From Levilactobacillus enshiensis (lineage in GTDB: Bacteria; Bacillota; Bacilli; Lactobacillales; Lactobacillaceae): a stretch of 64,000 bases of DNA. Where the stretch lies: the NCBI RefSeq assembly GCF_007115095.1, contig NZ_SULH01000006.1, positions 146,959 to 210,958 on the forward strand, in the 5' to 3' direction. Position numbers and translations under genes: made by a program. The notes beneath the pieces were generated by a model. The model was not told the DNA's origin. It did no database searches and saw only the letters and a list, made by a program, of their open reading frames with translations. Below, one piece after another: positions 28,603 through 38,087 of this stretch; the first letter of the stretch is position 1, and every line of letters begins with the position of its first letter.

Positions 28603-28989
28603 GTCCCCGACACCTCTATCTTCCTCTTAATGGTTAAAATTCCCACCAAATTAGTCACAAAAAATTCAACTTGATGTTCCTAACATCCGGTAAGTGATTT
28701 ATACTATTCGTGTATCGTATGAAATAGCTGTAAGTAAAAATTGTGTTGGGGTTAACTCAGAAATGCGTTTATTTGGGGCCCAGAATTATGACTAGCTAAT
28801 CATCGCCAGGTTGCCATCACACCCCCACTAAGGGTGTGGTTATATTAAGTGCAATCAGAGCTAGAGACGATATTCTGCTTCAGCCAGCTTGACCAAATGA
28901 GTAACTTTCGGAGCACGTCATCTTTGTAGCTTCAATTGAAGTTAGCCTGCGTTCCACCTCTAGAACACAACCAAAAATGGAGTGATACT
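28603..28989. other. Noncoding stretch upstream of the acetyltransferase
   Basis: Contains a CACACCC/GGGTGTG hairpin (28818-28838) followed by TTATATTAAG, and a perfect palindrome CTTCAATTGAAG (28930-28941) about 50 bases before the start codon that could be an operator. No convincing promoter or ORF was identified. Confidence 0.4.
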
Positions 28990-29880
28990 ATGCCTATCAA
29001 AATTAACGGGGTAACTTTCTTTCAAGATAACTTAGTAGCGACCCGTTCACACCAGAACCGTTTATTAACTTTCAATGAAAACTTTGCTGACTTGCTGACG
29101 AATCAGCACGTTTACATGGTAGCACGTCAAAATAAAGCCAATCGAATTCCGTTTGGCTCACTCGTTCGTGCCCCCATTGACCTTCAAATTGAGGCCTACA
29201 GCATGTTTCTCGTAGGTCGGCAGTTCTTTACCATGGGCGCCTTTAGTTCCTCTAACAGTGCGTTACCTGTAAATAGTATCGTTGGGCGCTATTCTTCAAT
29301 TGCTAATAAAGTAACCCGGATGCAGGGCAGTCACCCGATGGATCGTTTCACAACGTCCATGTTAACCTATGATTTTCGGGTCAGTGCCTTCAATGATTAC
29401 CTTGACGCCACCGGCAACACCTTTGAACACGTCCCTAATCCCATTCCCAACGGAGGCCCTATCGTCATCGGTAACGATGTTTGGGTTGGCCATGACGTAC
29501 GCTTTGCCCCCACTGGTATTACCGTCGGGGATGGTGCCGTTATTGCTGGTGGTGCCCTGGTTACCAAGGATGTCCCCCCCTACGCTGTGGTAGGAGGCGT
29601 CCCCGCACAAATTATTAAATTTCGGTTCCCTCATGATATCATCGAAGAACTAATGAAGTTACGCTGGTGGCAATACGGTTTTGGTGACTTTCATGGTGTC
29701 GCTCCTGATGACGACATTGAGACCTTTATTGATAAGGTCGGTAATCTCGTTGCCACTGGTGAGCTTAAGCCATTCACCCCAGCAAGAACAACCTTTGACA
29801 TGCTAGCTAAAGCTAGTGAACAGAAGGGTAAGCCTGGGGATGAAGATTTTGATTCCAACTTGGACCCTGATGCTCTCTAA
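28990..29880 (+). CDS. CatB-related hexapeptide-repeat O-acetyltransferase
   Basis: A 296-residue protein from the ATG at 28990 (TGGAGTGAT seven bases upstream), preferred over a longer frame with an unconserved start. The left-handed beta-helix region spans about 85-220, with VGRYSSIANKV, IVIGNDVWVGHDVRFA (active-site His near 170), VGDGAVIAGGALVTKDV and VVGGVPAQIIKFRF. Relatives acetylate chloramphenicol, streptogramins or cell-surface sugars. No resistance role can be claimed; a glycan substrate seems likelier. Stands alone. Confidence 0.75.
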   Translation: MPIKINGVTFFQDNLVATRSHQNRLLTFNENFADLLTNQHVYMVARQNKANRIPFGSLVRAPIDLQIEAYSMFLVGRQFFTMGAFSSSNSALPVNSIVGRYSSIANKVTRMQGSHPMDRFTTSMLTYDFRVSAFNDYLDATGNTFEHVPNPIPNGGPIVIGNDVWVGHDVRFAPTGITVGDGAVIAGGALVTKDVPPYAVVGGVPAQIIKFRFPHDIIEELMKLRWWQYGFGDFHGVAPDDDIETFIDKVGNLVATGELKPFTPARTTFDMLAKASEQKGKPGDEDFDSNLDPDAL

Positions 29881-29960
29881 GGACTTTTTAAATAACAGGT
29901 AGACCAGGTAGCCTTAAACTGAGTCAATGACCTATTTTCATAATATAAATCGGTACACGA

Positions 29961-29996
29961 ATAAGAGGTCGGGACTTCAATGTCCCGACCTCTTAT
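29961..29996. terminator. Bidirectional terminator between the acetyltransferase and groL
   Basis: A 15-base perfect stem, arm ATAAGAGGTCGGGAC, with a six-base loop, lying between convergent genes. Confidence 0.85.
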
Positions 29997-30033
29997 TCAT
30001 TTGACGCTAGCTAAACTCGCTAACGGTTAAGTT

Positions 30034-31662
<1,629 letters not shown>

Positions 31663-31717
31663 TTAAATTCACCTCATACTAAAATTTTTATATTCAATCG
31701 TATTAGTGGGAAAGTCA

Positions 31718-32002
31718 CTAGTCAATAACTGCGACTAAATCCTTTTCGTGTAAAACAAGATACGTCTTACCATCGTACTTAACTTCAGTACCGGCATACT
31801 TATCAAACAATACCTTGTCGCCAACCTTAACAGCTGGGGCTACCTTGTCGCCATTGTCTAACACACGACCATCGCTAACTGCAACGACGTTGGCCGTTGA
31901 AGGCTTTTCTTGGGCATTACTTGCTAAAACAATGCCGCCAACCGTGGTTTCTTCTTCTTCTGGTTGATCTAAAATGACGCGGTCTCCTAATGGTTTTAAC
32001 AC
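31718..32002 (-). CDS. groES: Co-chaperonin GroES
   Basis: A 94-residue cap of the GroEL chamber. The start is taken as GTG at 32002 (first residues after it [16 protein letters not shown]), with GGAGGG eight bases upstream; a longer frame would run through the CIRCE operator and is not credible. The mobile loop lies in [18 protein letters not shown] (about 16-33). Confidence 0.96.
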   Translation of the reverse strand: MLKPLGDRVILDQPEEEETTVGGIVLASNAQEKPSTANVVAVSDGRVLDNGDKVAPAVKVGDKVLFDKYAGTEVKYDGKTYLVLHEKDLVAVID

Positions 32003-32028
32003 TTGAATCCCTCCAATAAACTTACTTT

Positions 32029-32104
32029 TTAGCACTGTTAGCACTTGACTAACATAAGTGCTAATCACAATATCTAATATATGGTTTTTCGTTTTAAAAA
32101 TCAA
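32029..32104 (-). promoter_or_regulatory. groESL promoter with CIRCE operator
   Basis: TTAGCACTT, nine bases, AAGTGCTAA at 32038-32064 is a perfect CIRCE-type inverted repeat bound by HrcA. An extra half-site TTAGCACT sits beside it at 32033-32040 region (starting near 32029 as TTTTTAGCACTG). Upstream on the minus strand are TTGATT (32099-32104) and TATATT (32076-32081) with a 17-base spacer, placing CIRCE just after the start of transcription. Confidence 0.9.
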
Positions 32105-32252
32105 GGAATTTGACAAACTATTTCGGCGACGATGCGCTTAGGGGTTGGGCGCCATAGGTTCGCACGTATTCAAGTTGATTGAACGGTGGTTTCCCCGACT
32201 CAAAATAAGGTCAAAGTGCGTGTGACATCAGGCGATTAGTTTGCGAGCATTT

Positions 32253-32298
32253 ACGTGAGAACAGGGGGATGGTCTTGGCATAATTTCTGTTCTCACGT
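32253..32298. repeat. Inverted repeat downstream of rsgA
   Basis: ACGTGAGAACAG (32253-32264) and CTGTTCTCACGT (32287-32298) form a perfect 12-base inverted repeat. The interior GTCTTGGCATAATTT (near 32272-32286) also pairs, 14 of 15 bases, with AAATTATGCCCAGAC (32389-32403) on the far side of the rsgA terminator, so two folds compete. Confidence 0.55.
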
Positions 32299-32342
32299 TA
32301 AGCGCAACTCCCCCGTGGCGCACATTTCGGCACGGTAATGGC

Positions 32343-32390
32343 CAAAAAAATCAGTTTTTTCAGAAGACTTCTGAAAAAGCTGATTTTTAA
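32343..32390. terminator. Terminator after rsgA
   Basis: A long stem, AAATCAGCTTTTTCAGAAG arm with CTTCTGAAAAAACTGATTT, one mismatch, flanked by T and A runs. Ends rsgA on the minus strand and could also act in the other direction. Confidence 0.85.
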
Positions 32391-32407
32391 ATTATGCCCA
32401 GACTCAT

Positions 32408-33481
32408 TTACCGGCGCCGAATCCTTTGCACGTGATCCATGGTCCGCTTCATTTCCTTCTTACTTCCAAAAAAACGTTGAATCTTGGCATTTTCCCGTTC
32501 ACGAGCGCTCATATCACTGTAACTGAGTTCGAGTTGGAGCTTGTGGTAGCTTGCCAGCCGACTCGCGTCTAACTCCCCTGCCGCAATAGCCGCTTGGACT
32601 GCACACCCCGGTTCCGTTTGATGCGTACAGTTACGAAATTTACACTGATCGGCCAGCGTCGTAATGTCGGTAAATGCCTTGGTCAAATCACCGCCCTGAA
32701 CCTGAAGCTCACGCATGCCTGGGGTGTCGATGACCACTCCGCCAGTTGGCAGTCGCAGGAGTTCTCGCGACGTGGTCGTGTGTCGTCCTTTGTCATCATC
32801 AGTACGAATCGCTTGCGTGTCCAGCACATCATGCCCGAGTAGCCCATTGATCAACGTCGACTTGCCAACACCGGACGACCCAATAAAGGAAACGGTCTGA
32901 TTTCCAGTCACGTAAGCTTTAAGCGCATCAATACCAGTACCGGTCTGTGCCGAACAGGTGACCACGTCCACGCCCAGCGTCACGGTGGCCAGCTCATCTA
33001 ATTTTGTGGAGACATCGGCACACAGGTCGGCCTTGGTCAGCACCACGACGGGCACGGCGCCACTGTCCCACGCCATGGTCAAGTAGCGTTCGATGCGATG
33101 CACGTTAAAGTTGGCATTAAGCGACATACAGATGAAGATCGTATCCACGTTGGCCGCAATGATCTGACCAGCCCCCGTCTTACCAACCGCTGCTCTTTCC
33201 AACACACTTTGCCGGGGCAAAACGCGTTGAATCAAGGCGAGCTGGTGATCCGGGGAAATCGTGACCAACACCCAATCGCCAACGGCTGGAAAGTCAGTCG
33301 CCACGGTCAACTCATGGCGTAGCTTACCGACAACTTCTGCTGGCAACACCCCACTTGCACTGATGACTTGGTAAGCCTCACGATGCTGTTCGGTCACGCG
33401 AGCTAACGCCAACTGGGGTGTTGCCGCGGCAAGTTGTTCTAGGTGTTCGGTGAGACCATATTGCTTTAAATTGATTTTCAA
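32408..33481 (-). CDS. rsgA: Ribosome small-subunit-dependent GTPase RsgA
   Basis: A 357-residue circularly permuted GTPase that checks late 30S assembly. It has an N-terminal OB fold, then G4 (VLTKAD), G1 (GSSGVGKST) and G3 (DTPG) in permuted order, and a zinc knuckle CKFRNCTHQTEPGC. The start is a TTG at 33481 with GAAAGGAA ten bases upstream, giving LKINLKQYGL; the longer frame runs through a hairpin stem. Isolated from the usual prpC-prkC-rsgA-rpe context, so it may be a second rsgA in this genome. Control appears to lie in its long leader. Confidence 0.88.
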   Translation of the reverse strand: MKINLKQYGLTEHLEQLAAATPQLALARVTEQHREAYQVISASGVLPAEVVGKLRHELTVATDFPAVGDWVLVTISPDHQLALIQRVLPRQSVLERAAVGKTGAGQIIAANVDTIFICMSLNANFNVHRIERYLTMAWDSGAVPVVVLTKADLCADVSTKLDELATVTLGVDVVTCSAQTGTGIDALKAYVTGNQTVSFIGSSGVGKSTLINGLLGHDVLDTQAIRTDDDKGRHTTTSRELLRLPTGGVVIDTPGMRELQVQGGDLTKAFTDITTLADQCKFRNCTHQTEPGCAVQAAIAAGELDASRLASYHKLQLELSYSDMSARERENAKIQRFFGSKKEMKRTMDHVQRIRRR

Positions 33482-33492
33482 TCTCGATAATT

Positions 33493-33520
33493 CCTTTCGC
33501 AAACGGTGGTACCCGAAAGG
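33493..33520 (-). promoter_or_regulatory. Hairpin sequestering the rsgA ribosome binding site
   Basis: CCTTTCG (33514-33520) and CGAAAGG (33493-33499) form a perfect seven-base stem around a 14-base loop on the mRNA. The 3' arm is the Shine-Dalgarno sequence of rsgA, eleven bases before the TTG start, so folding should block initiation. Confidence 0.65.
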
Positions 33521-33613
33521 CTAACGACGACAGATGACTGGCGCTACACTTAAATCTGGTCACTAAATAATCCCAGTTCGGACTGTTCGGTGTGTGGTCC
33601 TGCCATTTGCACC

Positions 33614-33790
33614 AAAAAAGGATGCAGTTGAGACTGCACCCCTGAACCAAGTTTTTTGTGGGTGCAGATGTCATTTTCGTTCAAGTCGTTACGGGTACAC
33701 TAAAACTAGCAGGCAAATTGCCCACTTTTCAGCTTCCTGCGTAACTCCTATTGAACGACCGACATCCGGCAACCCTCCGATAATTTAATT
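33614..33790 (-). ncRNA. Candidate riboswitch-like attenuator leader of rsgA
   Basis: Nested helices on the minus strand: P1 CGGATGTC/GACATCTG (33761-33768 and 33665-33672), P2 TCGTTCAA/TTGAACGA (33751-33758 and 33677-33684), P3 GTTACG/CGTAAC (33740-33745 and 33688-33693), P4 GCAGG/CCTGC (33736-33740 and 33709-33713). The base of P1 overlaps CTGCACCC (33660-33667), which pairs perfectly with GGGTGCAG (33634-33641). The same GGGTGCAGT also makes an intrinsic terminator with ACTGCATCC (33620-33628) followed by T6. So the P1 fold and the terminator on one side, and the antiterminator on the other, are mutually exclusive. Class and ligand are unknown. Confidence 0.75.
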
Positions 33791-33796
33791 GCTGAT

Positions 33797-33826
33797 AGCA
33801 TAGCATTATGCTTGAATCAGTGTCAA
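33797..33826 (-). promoter_or_regulatory. rsgA leader promoter
   Basis: Consensus TTGACA (33821-33826) and TATGCT (33797-33802) with an 18-base spacer on the minus strand. It puts the start of transcription near 33790, about 20 bases before P1 of the leader and some 310 bases before the rsgA start codon. Confidence 0.75.
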
Positions 33827-33865
33827 TCGTTAAGCCATCCCGCGACTAAACTAATTTAGACGCAA

Positions 33866-33903
33866 AAAACACCCCTTGGACTGAACCAAGTGGGTGTTTC
33901 TCA
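33866..33903 (-). terminator. Intrinsic terminator after rex
   Basis: AACACCCACTTGG/CCAAGGGGTGTT stem followed by TTTTT on the minus strand, 14 bases after the rex stop. It isolates rsgA from rex transcription. Confidence 0.85.
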
Positions 33904-33916
33904 TTAAAAATGAGAC

Positions 33917-34552
33917 TTAATCTTTATTGTAGTGTTCCAAGAAGTAGATCAACGTCTGCAGTTCATTCGTTAAGTCCACGTTTTGAACCCGAACATCCTT
34001 GGGCACCGTAATCCGTAGTGGCGTGAAGTTCAGGATTCCCTTCACCCCACCGGCAACGACTTCTTCCGTAACGGACTGGGCAACGTCAGATGGGACCGTC
34101 AGAATGGCGATTTGAATCTGTTGTTCTTCCAGCTGTGTCCGCAAGTCGGTCATTGGGTAGATGGGAACACCACTCTGAATCGTGTTCGCCATATCCTTGC
34201 TAACATCAAAGGCCGCACTGATTCGGACGTTACCATCCTGGTGGAAATTAAAGTTCAGTAGCGCATGCCCCAAGTTTCCGACCCCAATCAAGGCCACGTT
34301 CGTTAACCGGTCCTGATTTAAGATCTTCTTGAAGAACTTGATGAGACTTTCAACGTCGTACCCGTAGCCCCGTTTACCGAGGGCCCCAAAGTAAGAGAAA
34401 TCTCGACGAATGGTTGCTGAATCAACCTTAACGGCTTCAGAAAGTTCCGTCGAGGACACACGAGTTTTGTCCGCGTCCAGCAAGATGTTTAAGTAACGGT
34501 AGTAGATGGGGAGCCGTTTAGCTGTCGCGCGGGGAATCTTTTGATCTGTCAA
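33917..34552 (-). CDS. rex: Redox-sensing transcriptional repressor Rex
   Basis: A 211-residue repressor from a TTG at 34552, supported by TTAGGAGGT eight bases upstream; the longer frame is not conserved in character. The N-terminal winged helix ([17 protein letters not shown]) binds DNA and the Rossmann domain starts with [14 protein letters not shown] near 84-97 for NADH/NAD+ sensing. Rex represses fermentation and redox genes when NADH is low. Divergent from the ABC-F gene with Rex-like half-sites between them. Confidence 0.94.
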   Translation of the reverse strand: MTDQKIPRATAKRLPIYYRYLNILLDADKTRVSSTELSEAVKVDSATIRRDFSYFGALGKRGYGYDVESLIKFFKKILNQDRLTNVALIGVGNLGHALLNFNFHQDGNVRISAAFDVSKDMANTIQSGVPIYPMTDLRTQLEEQQIQIAILTVPSDVAQSVTEEVVAGGVKGILNFTPLRITVPKDVRVQNVDLTNELQTLIYFLEHYNKD

Positions 34553-34627
34553 AAAATGAGACCTCCTAATCAATAAATACTGGTCATCGCCAACCGACGG
34601 TGACACTTTCCCTAAATAGCTTTTTGA

Positions 34628-34743
34628 TTGTGAAATTTGCTTTCTTACAGATTATAGCATAACCGCCCGTCTTGTGAAAGAAATTGCAAATATTTTTCAC
34701 AATTTCTTCTATATTTCGGTCTATCCCGTAAATATGCTAGAAT
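34628..34743. promoter_or_regulatory. Divergent rex / ABC-F promoter region with Rex-like half-sites
   Basis: Minus strand: TTTCAC (34674-34679) and TATAAT (34651-34656), 17-base spacer, for rex. Plus strand: TAGAAT at 34738-34743 as -10 for the ABC-F gene. TTGTGAAA at 34628 and 34672 and TTTCACAA at 34695-34702 are half-sites of the Rex consensus; the 34672-34702 pair is inverted but 15 bases apart, wider than a normal Rex box. Confidence 0.55.
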
Positions 34744-34789
34744 AAGAACTATCAACTTATACGAAAAACGAAAAGGAGGTCCATTTACC

Positions 34790-36742
34790 GTGATTCTTTT
34801 ACAAGTTCAACAAGTCACGCGACGCTTTGGCGCGACCGTACTCTTTGAAAACGTCAGTCTTGACGTTCCTGAACACGGCCGGGTGGCACTAGTGGGCCGC
34901 AACGGTGCCGGTAAGTCCACCCTACTTAAAATGATTGCTGGTGAAACCACGCCCGACGTTGGTCAGATTACAACGAAACGGGGGCTTACCATTGGCTACC
35001 AGGCGCAAAACGCCGGCCTGGCCTCATCTAAAACTGTCTGGAACGAAATGCTCGATGTCTTTGCCAAGCTGCGGGCAATGGAAAAGCGGATGCACGAACT
35101 CGAACAGCAAATGAGTGACCCCGCCATTATTGCGGATCAGGAAGAGTTTACACAGGTCAGCAAGACCTACGATCAACTTCAACAAGACTTTAGCGACCAG
35201 AACGGGTACGGTTACCAGGCCGAAATTCGCGGTGTGCTGCACGGATTTGAATTCGGCGAGGCGTACTATGACAAGCCGATCAATGAACTTTCCGGGGGAC
35301 AACGAACTCAGTTGGCCTTAGCAAAACTGTTGCTGGAACGCCCCGACCTCTTAATCCTGGACGAACCCACAAACCATTTGGATGTTGAAACGTTAACTTG
35401 GTTGGAAGGCTACCTACAGGGCTACTCGGGCGCCATCCTGGTCGTGTCCCATGACCGGTATTTCCTCGATCACGTGGTCAACGACGTTTACGACATGGCC
35501 CACGGTGGCTTAGTTCACTATCCCGGCAACTACTCCCATTACATTGAGGCCAAGGCCGAACGACTACGGCGCGAGTGGAAGGAATACGACAAGCAACAGA
35601 CCGAGATTGGTAAATTAGAAGACTTTGTGAACAAAAACATCGTCCGGGCGTCCACGACCAAACGGGCGCAGGCACGACGGAAGCAACTAGAGAAAATGGA
35701 TAAGCTCGCTAAACCAGAGGGTGACGAAAAGGTTGCCCGCTTCACGTTTAGACCACATCGTCAAAGTGGCAATGTGGTCTTGGACGTGGTCAACGGTGCG
35801 GTTGGTTACGATCAACAGATTCTCTGTGCCCCGGTCAATCTCGATATCAAGAAACATCAGGCCGTGGCTATCGTCGGCCCCAACGGGATTGGAAAATCCA
35901 CCCTACTAAAAACCATTCTAGGTCGGATCCCCGCCATTCAGGGGCAAATCATCTTCGGCACCGGCGTCGATATCGGCTACTATGATCAAGATCAAGCGAC
36001 GCTGCACGAGAAGAAGAGTGTCTTACATGAACTGTGGGATGATCATCCCACGACACCAGAAGGCGATATTCGTTCCATCCTCGGAAGCTTTCTGTTTACC
36101 GGCAGCGATGTCGATAAGAGTGTTCACAGCCTGAGTGGTGGTGAACGGGCCCGGTTACTGTTGACGAAACTGGCCCTGCGCCATGACAACTTCTTAATGC
36201 TGGACGAACCGACCAATCACTTGGATATCGATAGCCGTGAAGTCTTGGAAAACGCGTTAAATGAGTTCGATGGGACTATCCTGTTCGTTTCCCATGACCG
36301 GTACTTCATCAACCAAGTCGCCACGCAGGTCGTTGAATTGGCCCCCGCTGGCACCACGCGTTATCTGGGCGACTACGACTACTACGTGGCCAAGAAAGCC
36401 GAACAAGATGCCTATGCGGCCAAAGAAGCGGCTGAAGCCGAGGCAGCCAATCCGACGAGTGACGCACCGAAACAGACACAAGTCGATTACCAACAACAAA
36501 AAGAACAACAGAAGGCTAAGCGAAAACTTAGTCGGCAAGTGGACGCGCTAGAAACCAAACTAGGCGACCTCGAAACACAAAAGTCAACGATTGAGACGGC
36601 CATGAGCTCACCAGAAAACTTCAATGACGCCGGAAAGTTGGCCGACCTGCAAGCTCAGCTGACGACGGTCACGAGCGACCTCGATGCCACCGAAGAGGAA
36701 TGGACCGAGAAGAGTTTAGCACTAGAAGATTTTGAGGATTAA
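34790..36742 (+). CDS. ABC-F family ATPase, YdiF-like
   Basis: A 650-residue soluble protein with two ABC domains and no membrane part. Walker A motifs are GRNGAGKST (about 36-44) and GPNGIGKST (about 362-370); signatures are LSGGQRTQ and LSGGERAR; both Walker B boxes are followed by DEPTNHLD. The inter-domain linker (about 240-320) is basic and helical, and a C-terminal coiled coil (about 560-645) follows. ABC-F proteins act on the ribosome, resolving stalls or, in some, giving antibiotic protection; nothing marks this as a resistance type. GTG start with AAAAGGAGG upstream. Next to rex as in Bacillus. Confidence 0.9.
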   Translation: MILLQVQQVTRRFGATVLFENVSLDVPEHGRVALVGRNGAGKSTLLKMIAGETTPDVGQITTKRGLTIGYQAQNAGLASSKTVWNEMLDVFAKLRAMEKRMHELEQQMSDPAIIADQEEFTQVSKTYDQLQQDFSDQNGYGYQAEIRGVLHGFEFGEAYYDKPINELSGGQRTQLALAKLLLERPDLLILDEPTNHLDVETLTWLEGYLQGYSGAILVVSHDRYFLDHVVNDVYDMAHGGLVHYPGNYSHYIEAKAERLRREWKEYDKQQTEIGKLEDFVNKNIVRASTTKRAQARRKQLEKMDKLAKPEGDEKVARFTFRPHRQSGNVVLDVVNGAVGYDQQILCAPVNLDIKKHQAVAIVGPNGIGKSTLLKTILGRIPAIQGQIIFGTGVDIGYYDQDQATLHEKKSVLHELWDDHPTTPEGDIRSILGSFLFTGSDVDKSVHSLSGGERARLLLTKLALRHDNFLMLDEPTNHLDIDSREVLENALNEFDGTILFVSHDRYFINQVATQVVELAPAGTTRYLGDYDYYVAKKAEQDAYAAKEAAEAEAANPTSDAPKQTQVDYQQQKEQQKAKRKLSRQVDALETKLGDLETQKSTIETAMSSPENFNDAGKLADLQAQLTTVTSDLDATEEEWTEKSLALEDFED

Positions 36743-36749
36743 AAAAATA

Positions 36750-36800
36750 AAGCTACTTGGTTAATGGCCCTGACGACCGTTAACCGGGTAGCTTTTTTGT
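36750..36800 (+). terminator. Terminator after the ABC-F gene
   Basis: AAGCTACTTGGTTAA with TTAACCGGGTAGCTT, one mismatch region, followed by TTTTTT. Confidence 0.85.
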
Positions 36801-36802
36801 CT

Positions 36803-36856
36803 TATAGCGCCGTGTACCCGCCATCGACATTGATGGTTGCCCCGGTAACAATAGAA
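36803..36856 (-). pseudogene. C-terminal remnant of a short-chain dehydrogenase
   Basis: The minus strand reads in one frame SIVTGATINVDGGYTAL followed by TAA. This is the diagnostic C-terminal end of SDR oxidoreductases of the FabG kind. Directly upstream lies the tsaD terminator, so no start or body of the gene remains. It looks like a decayed or deleted gene of which about 18 codons survive. Confidence 0.7.
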
Positions 36857-36889
36857 AAAGAGACGCAATTCGAAAGTGAATTGCGTCTC
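36857..36889 (-). terminator. Terminator after tsaD
   Basis: GAGACGCAATTC/GAATTGCGTCTC perfect 12-base stem with a six-base loop, followed by TTTTTC on the minus strand. Confidence 0.85.
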
Positions 36890-36969
36890 TCAAGAGCCCC
36901 CTCATCAGCACTCGCTGACAAAAAAACTTAATTTTAAGGGTATCACGGCCACTTGACTAAGTTGTTTCA

Positions 36970-38013
36970 TTATTTCACTGGATCAGCGACCCAGTCGAAT
37001 TCCAGACTAGGATCGGCGTTCAACGTGGCATCAGCGAAGACACCGTGGCGGTAAGCTACCTCAGCAAATGCCCCGATCATGGCCGCGTTGTCCCCACATA
37101 ACTTCAACGGTGCCTTGACCAGATGGGTCGTGGGGTTGCTGGACAAGTCACGTTCCAACCGCTCCCGCAAACCCAAGTTGGCAGCCACCCCGCCGGCCAG
37201 AATCAACTGGTGGACCGGGTAATCAGCCAACGCCTTTTGCGTCTTTTCGGCCAACACATCGACCACTGCTTGTTGGAAGCTGGCGGCTAGGTCCTGTTTG
37301 CTGAGCGTTTCGCCAATTTGGTCGGCATGGTGGGTGGTGTTGATGAAGGCACTCTTCAACCCACTGAAACTAAAGTCGAAGTTGTCGTCCTTTTCCATCG
37401 CACGGGGAAAATTGAACGTATCGTGGCCCTGATGCGCCCACTCATCAACAGTCTTACCAGCTGGATAGTTGACACCCATGACCCGGCCAACCTTATCGTA
37501 GGCTTCACCGGCAGCGTCATCCCGCGTTTCACCAATAATTTCAAATTGATTCTCGGCAGGCATATAAACCAATTCCGTATGTCCCCCAGAAACTAACAGC
37601 GCCATCGCTGGAAATTCAATAGGTTCTACGTAGCGCGCCGCATAGATGTGACCCGCCATGTGATTCACAGGAATCAATGGTAAATTGTGGGCAAATGCCA
37701 CCGTCTTCGCCGCAGTAACCCCAATCAACAGGGCACCGACTAAGCCCGGACCATACGTCACCGCCACAGCATCAAGGTCATCGTACCCTACTTTGGCCTC
37801 TGCTAAAGCATCTTTGATGCACAGTGTGACCTCTTCAATGTGGTGCCGACTGGCAACTTCGGGGACAACACCGCCAAATCGCTGATGACTCTTGATCTGA
37901 GTGGCAACGATGTTCGACAGAATTTTTTTGCCGTCTTCAATGACCGCCACACTCGTCTCATCACAACTTGATTCAAACGCTAAGATTAAATTTCGCTTTT
38001 CCGTTGGACTCAC
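36970..38013 (-). CDS. tsaD: tRNA N6-threonylcarbamoyladenosine synthase subunit TsaD
   Basis: A 347-residue enzyme moving the threonylcarbamoyl group onto A37 of ANN-decoding tRNAs, with TsaB and TsaE. The ASKHA fold start [15 protein letters not shown] is at 9-23 and the metal-binding histidines are in [10 protein letters not shown] near 119-128. The GTG start has GAGG seven bases upstream. A terminator lies between it and rimI, so it may be partly uncoupled from the rimI-tsaB genes. Confidence 0.96.
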   Translation of the reverse strand: MSPTEKRNLILAFESSCDETSVAVIEDGKKILSNIVATQIKSHQRFGGVVPEVASRHHIEEVTLCIKDALAEAKVGYDDLDAVAVTYGPGLVGALLIGVTAAKTVAFAHNLPLIPVNHMAGHIYAARYVEPIEFPAMALLVSGGHTELVYMPAENQFEIIGETRDDAAGEAYDKVGRVMGVNYPAGKTVDEWAHQGHDTFNFPRAMEKDDNFDFSFSGLKSAFINTTHHADQIGETLSKQDLAASFQQAVVDVLAEKTQKALADYPVHQLILAGGVAANLGLRERLERDLSSNPTTHLVKAPLKLCGDNAAMIGAFAEVAYRHGVFADATLNADPSLEFDWVADPVK

Positions 38014-38055
38014 TCCTCTTCCTCACTCATGCTCTCATTCACGTCTACTCACGAA

Positions 38056-38085
38056 AAAAACGAGTGGCCTAACGCCAACTCGCTT
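38056..38085 (-). terminator. Hairpin with T-run between rimI and tsaD
   Basis: CGAGTTGGC/GCCACTCG with one bulge, then T7 on the minus strand, immediately after the rimI stop. It should reduce read-through into tsaD. Confidence 0.7.
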
Positions 38086-38087
38086 TT

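Noticed and set aside
33500..33520. Plus-strand GGTGGTACCCG resembling a T-box antiterminator core
   Set aside because: There is no terminator or gene in that orientation downstream, and the rest of the T-box (stem I, specifier loop) is missing. It is the complement of the rsgA ribosome-site hairpin.
33378..33674. 98-codon minus-strand frame overlapping the rsgA leader, possible leader peptide
   Set aside because: No Shine-Dalgarno before its ATG, and it overlaps rsgA out of frame. Stop-free length seems incidental to the RNA structure.
34790..36742. Antibiotic-resistance role for the ABC-F protein
   Set aside because: It is the conserved chromosomal type beside rex; the inter-domain linker shows nothing that marks a resistance subtype.
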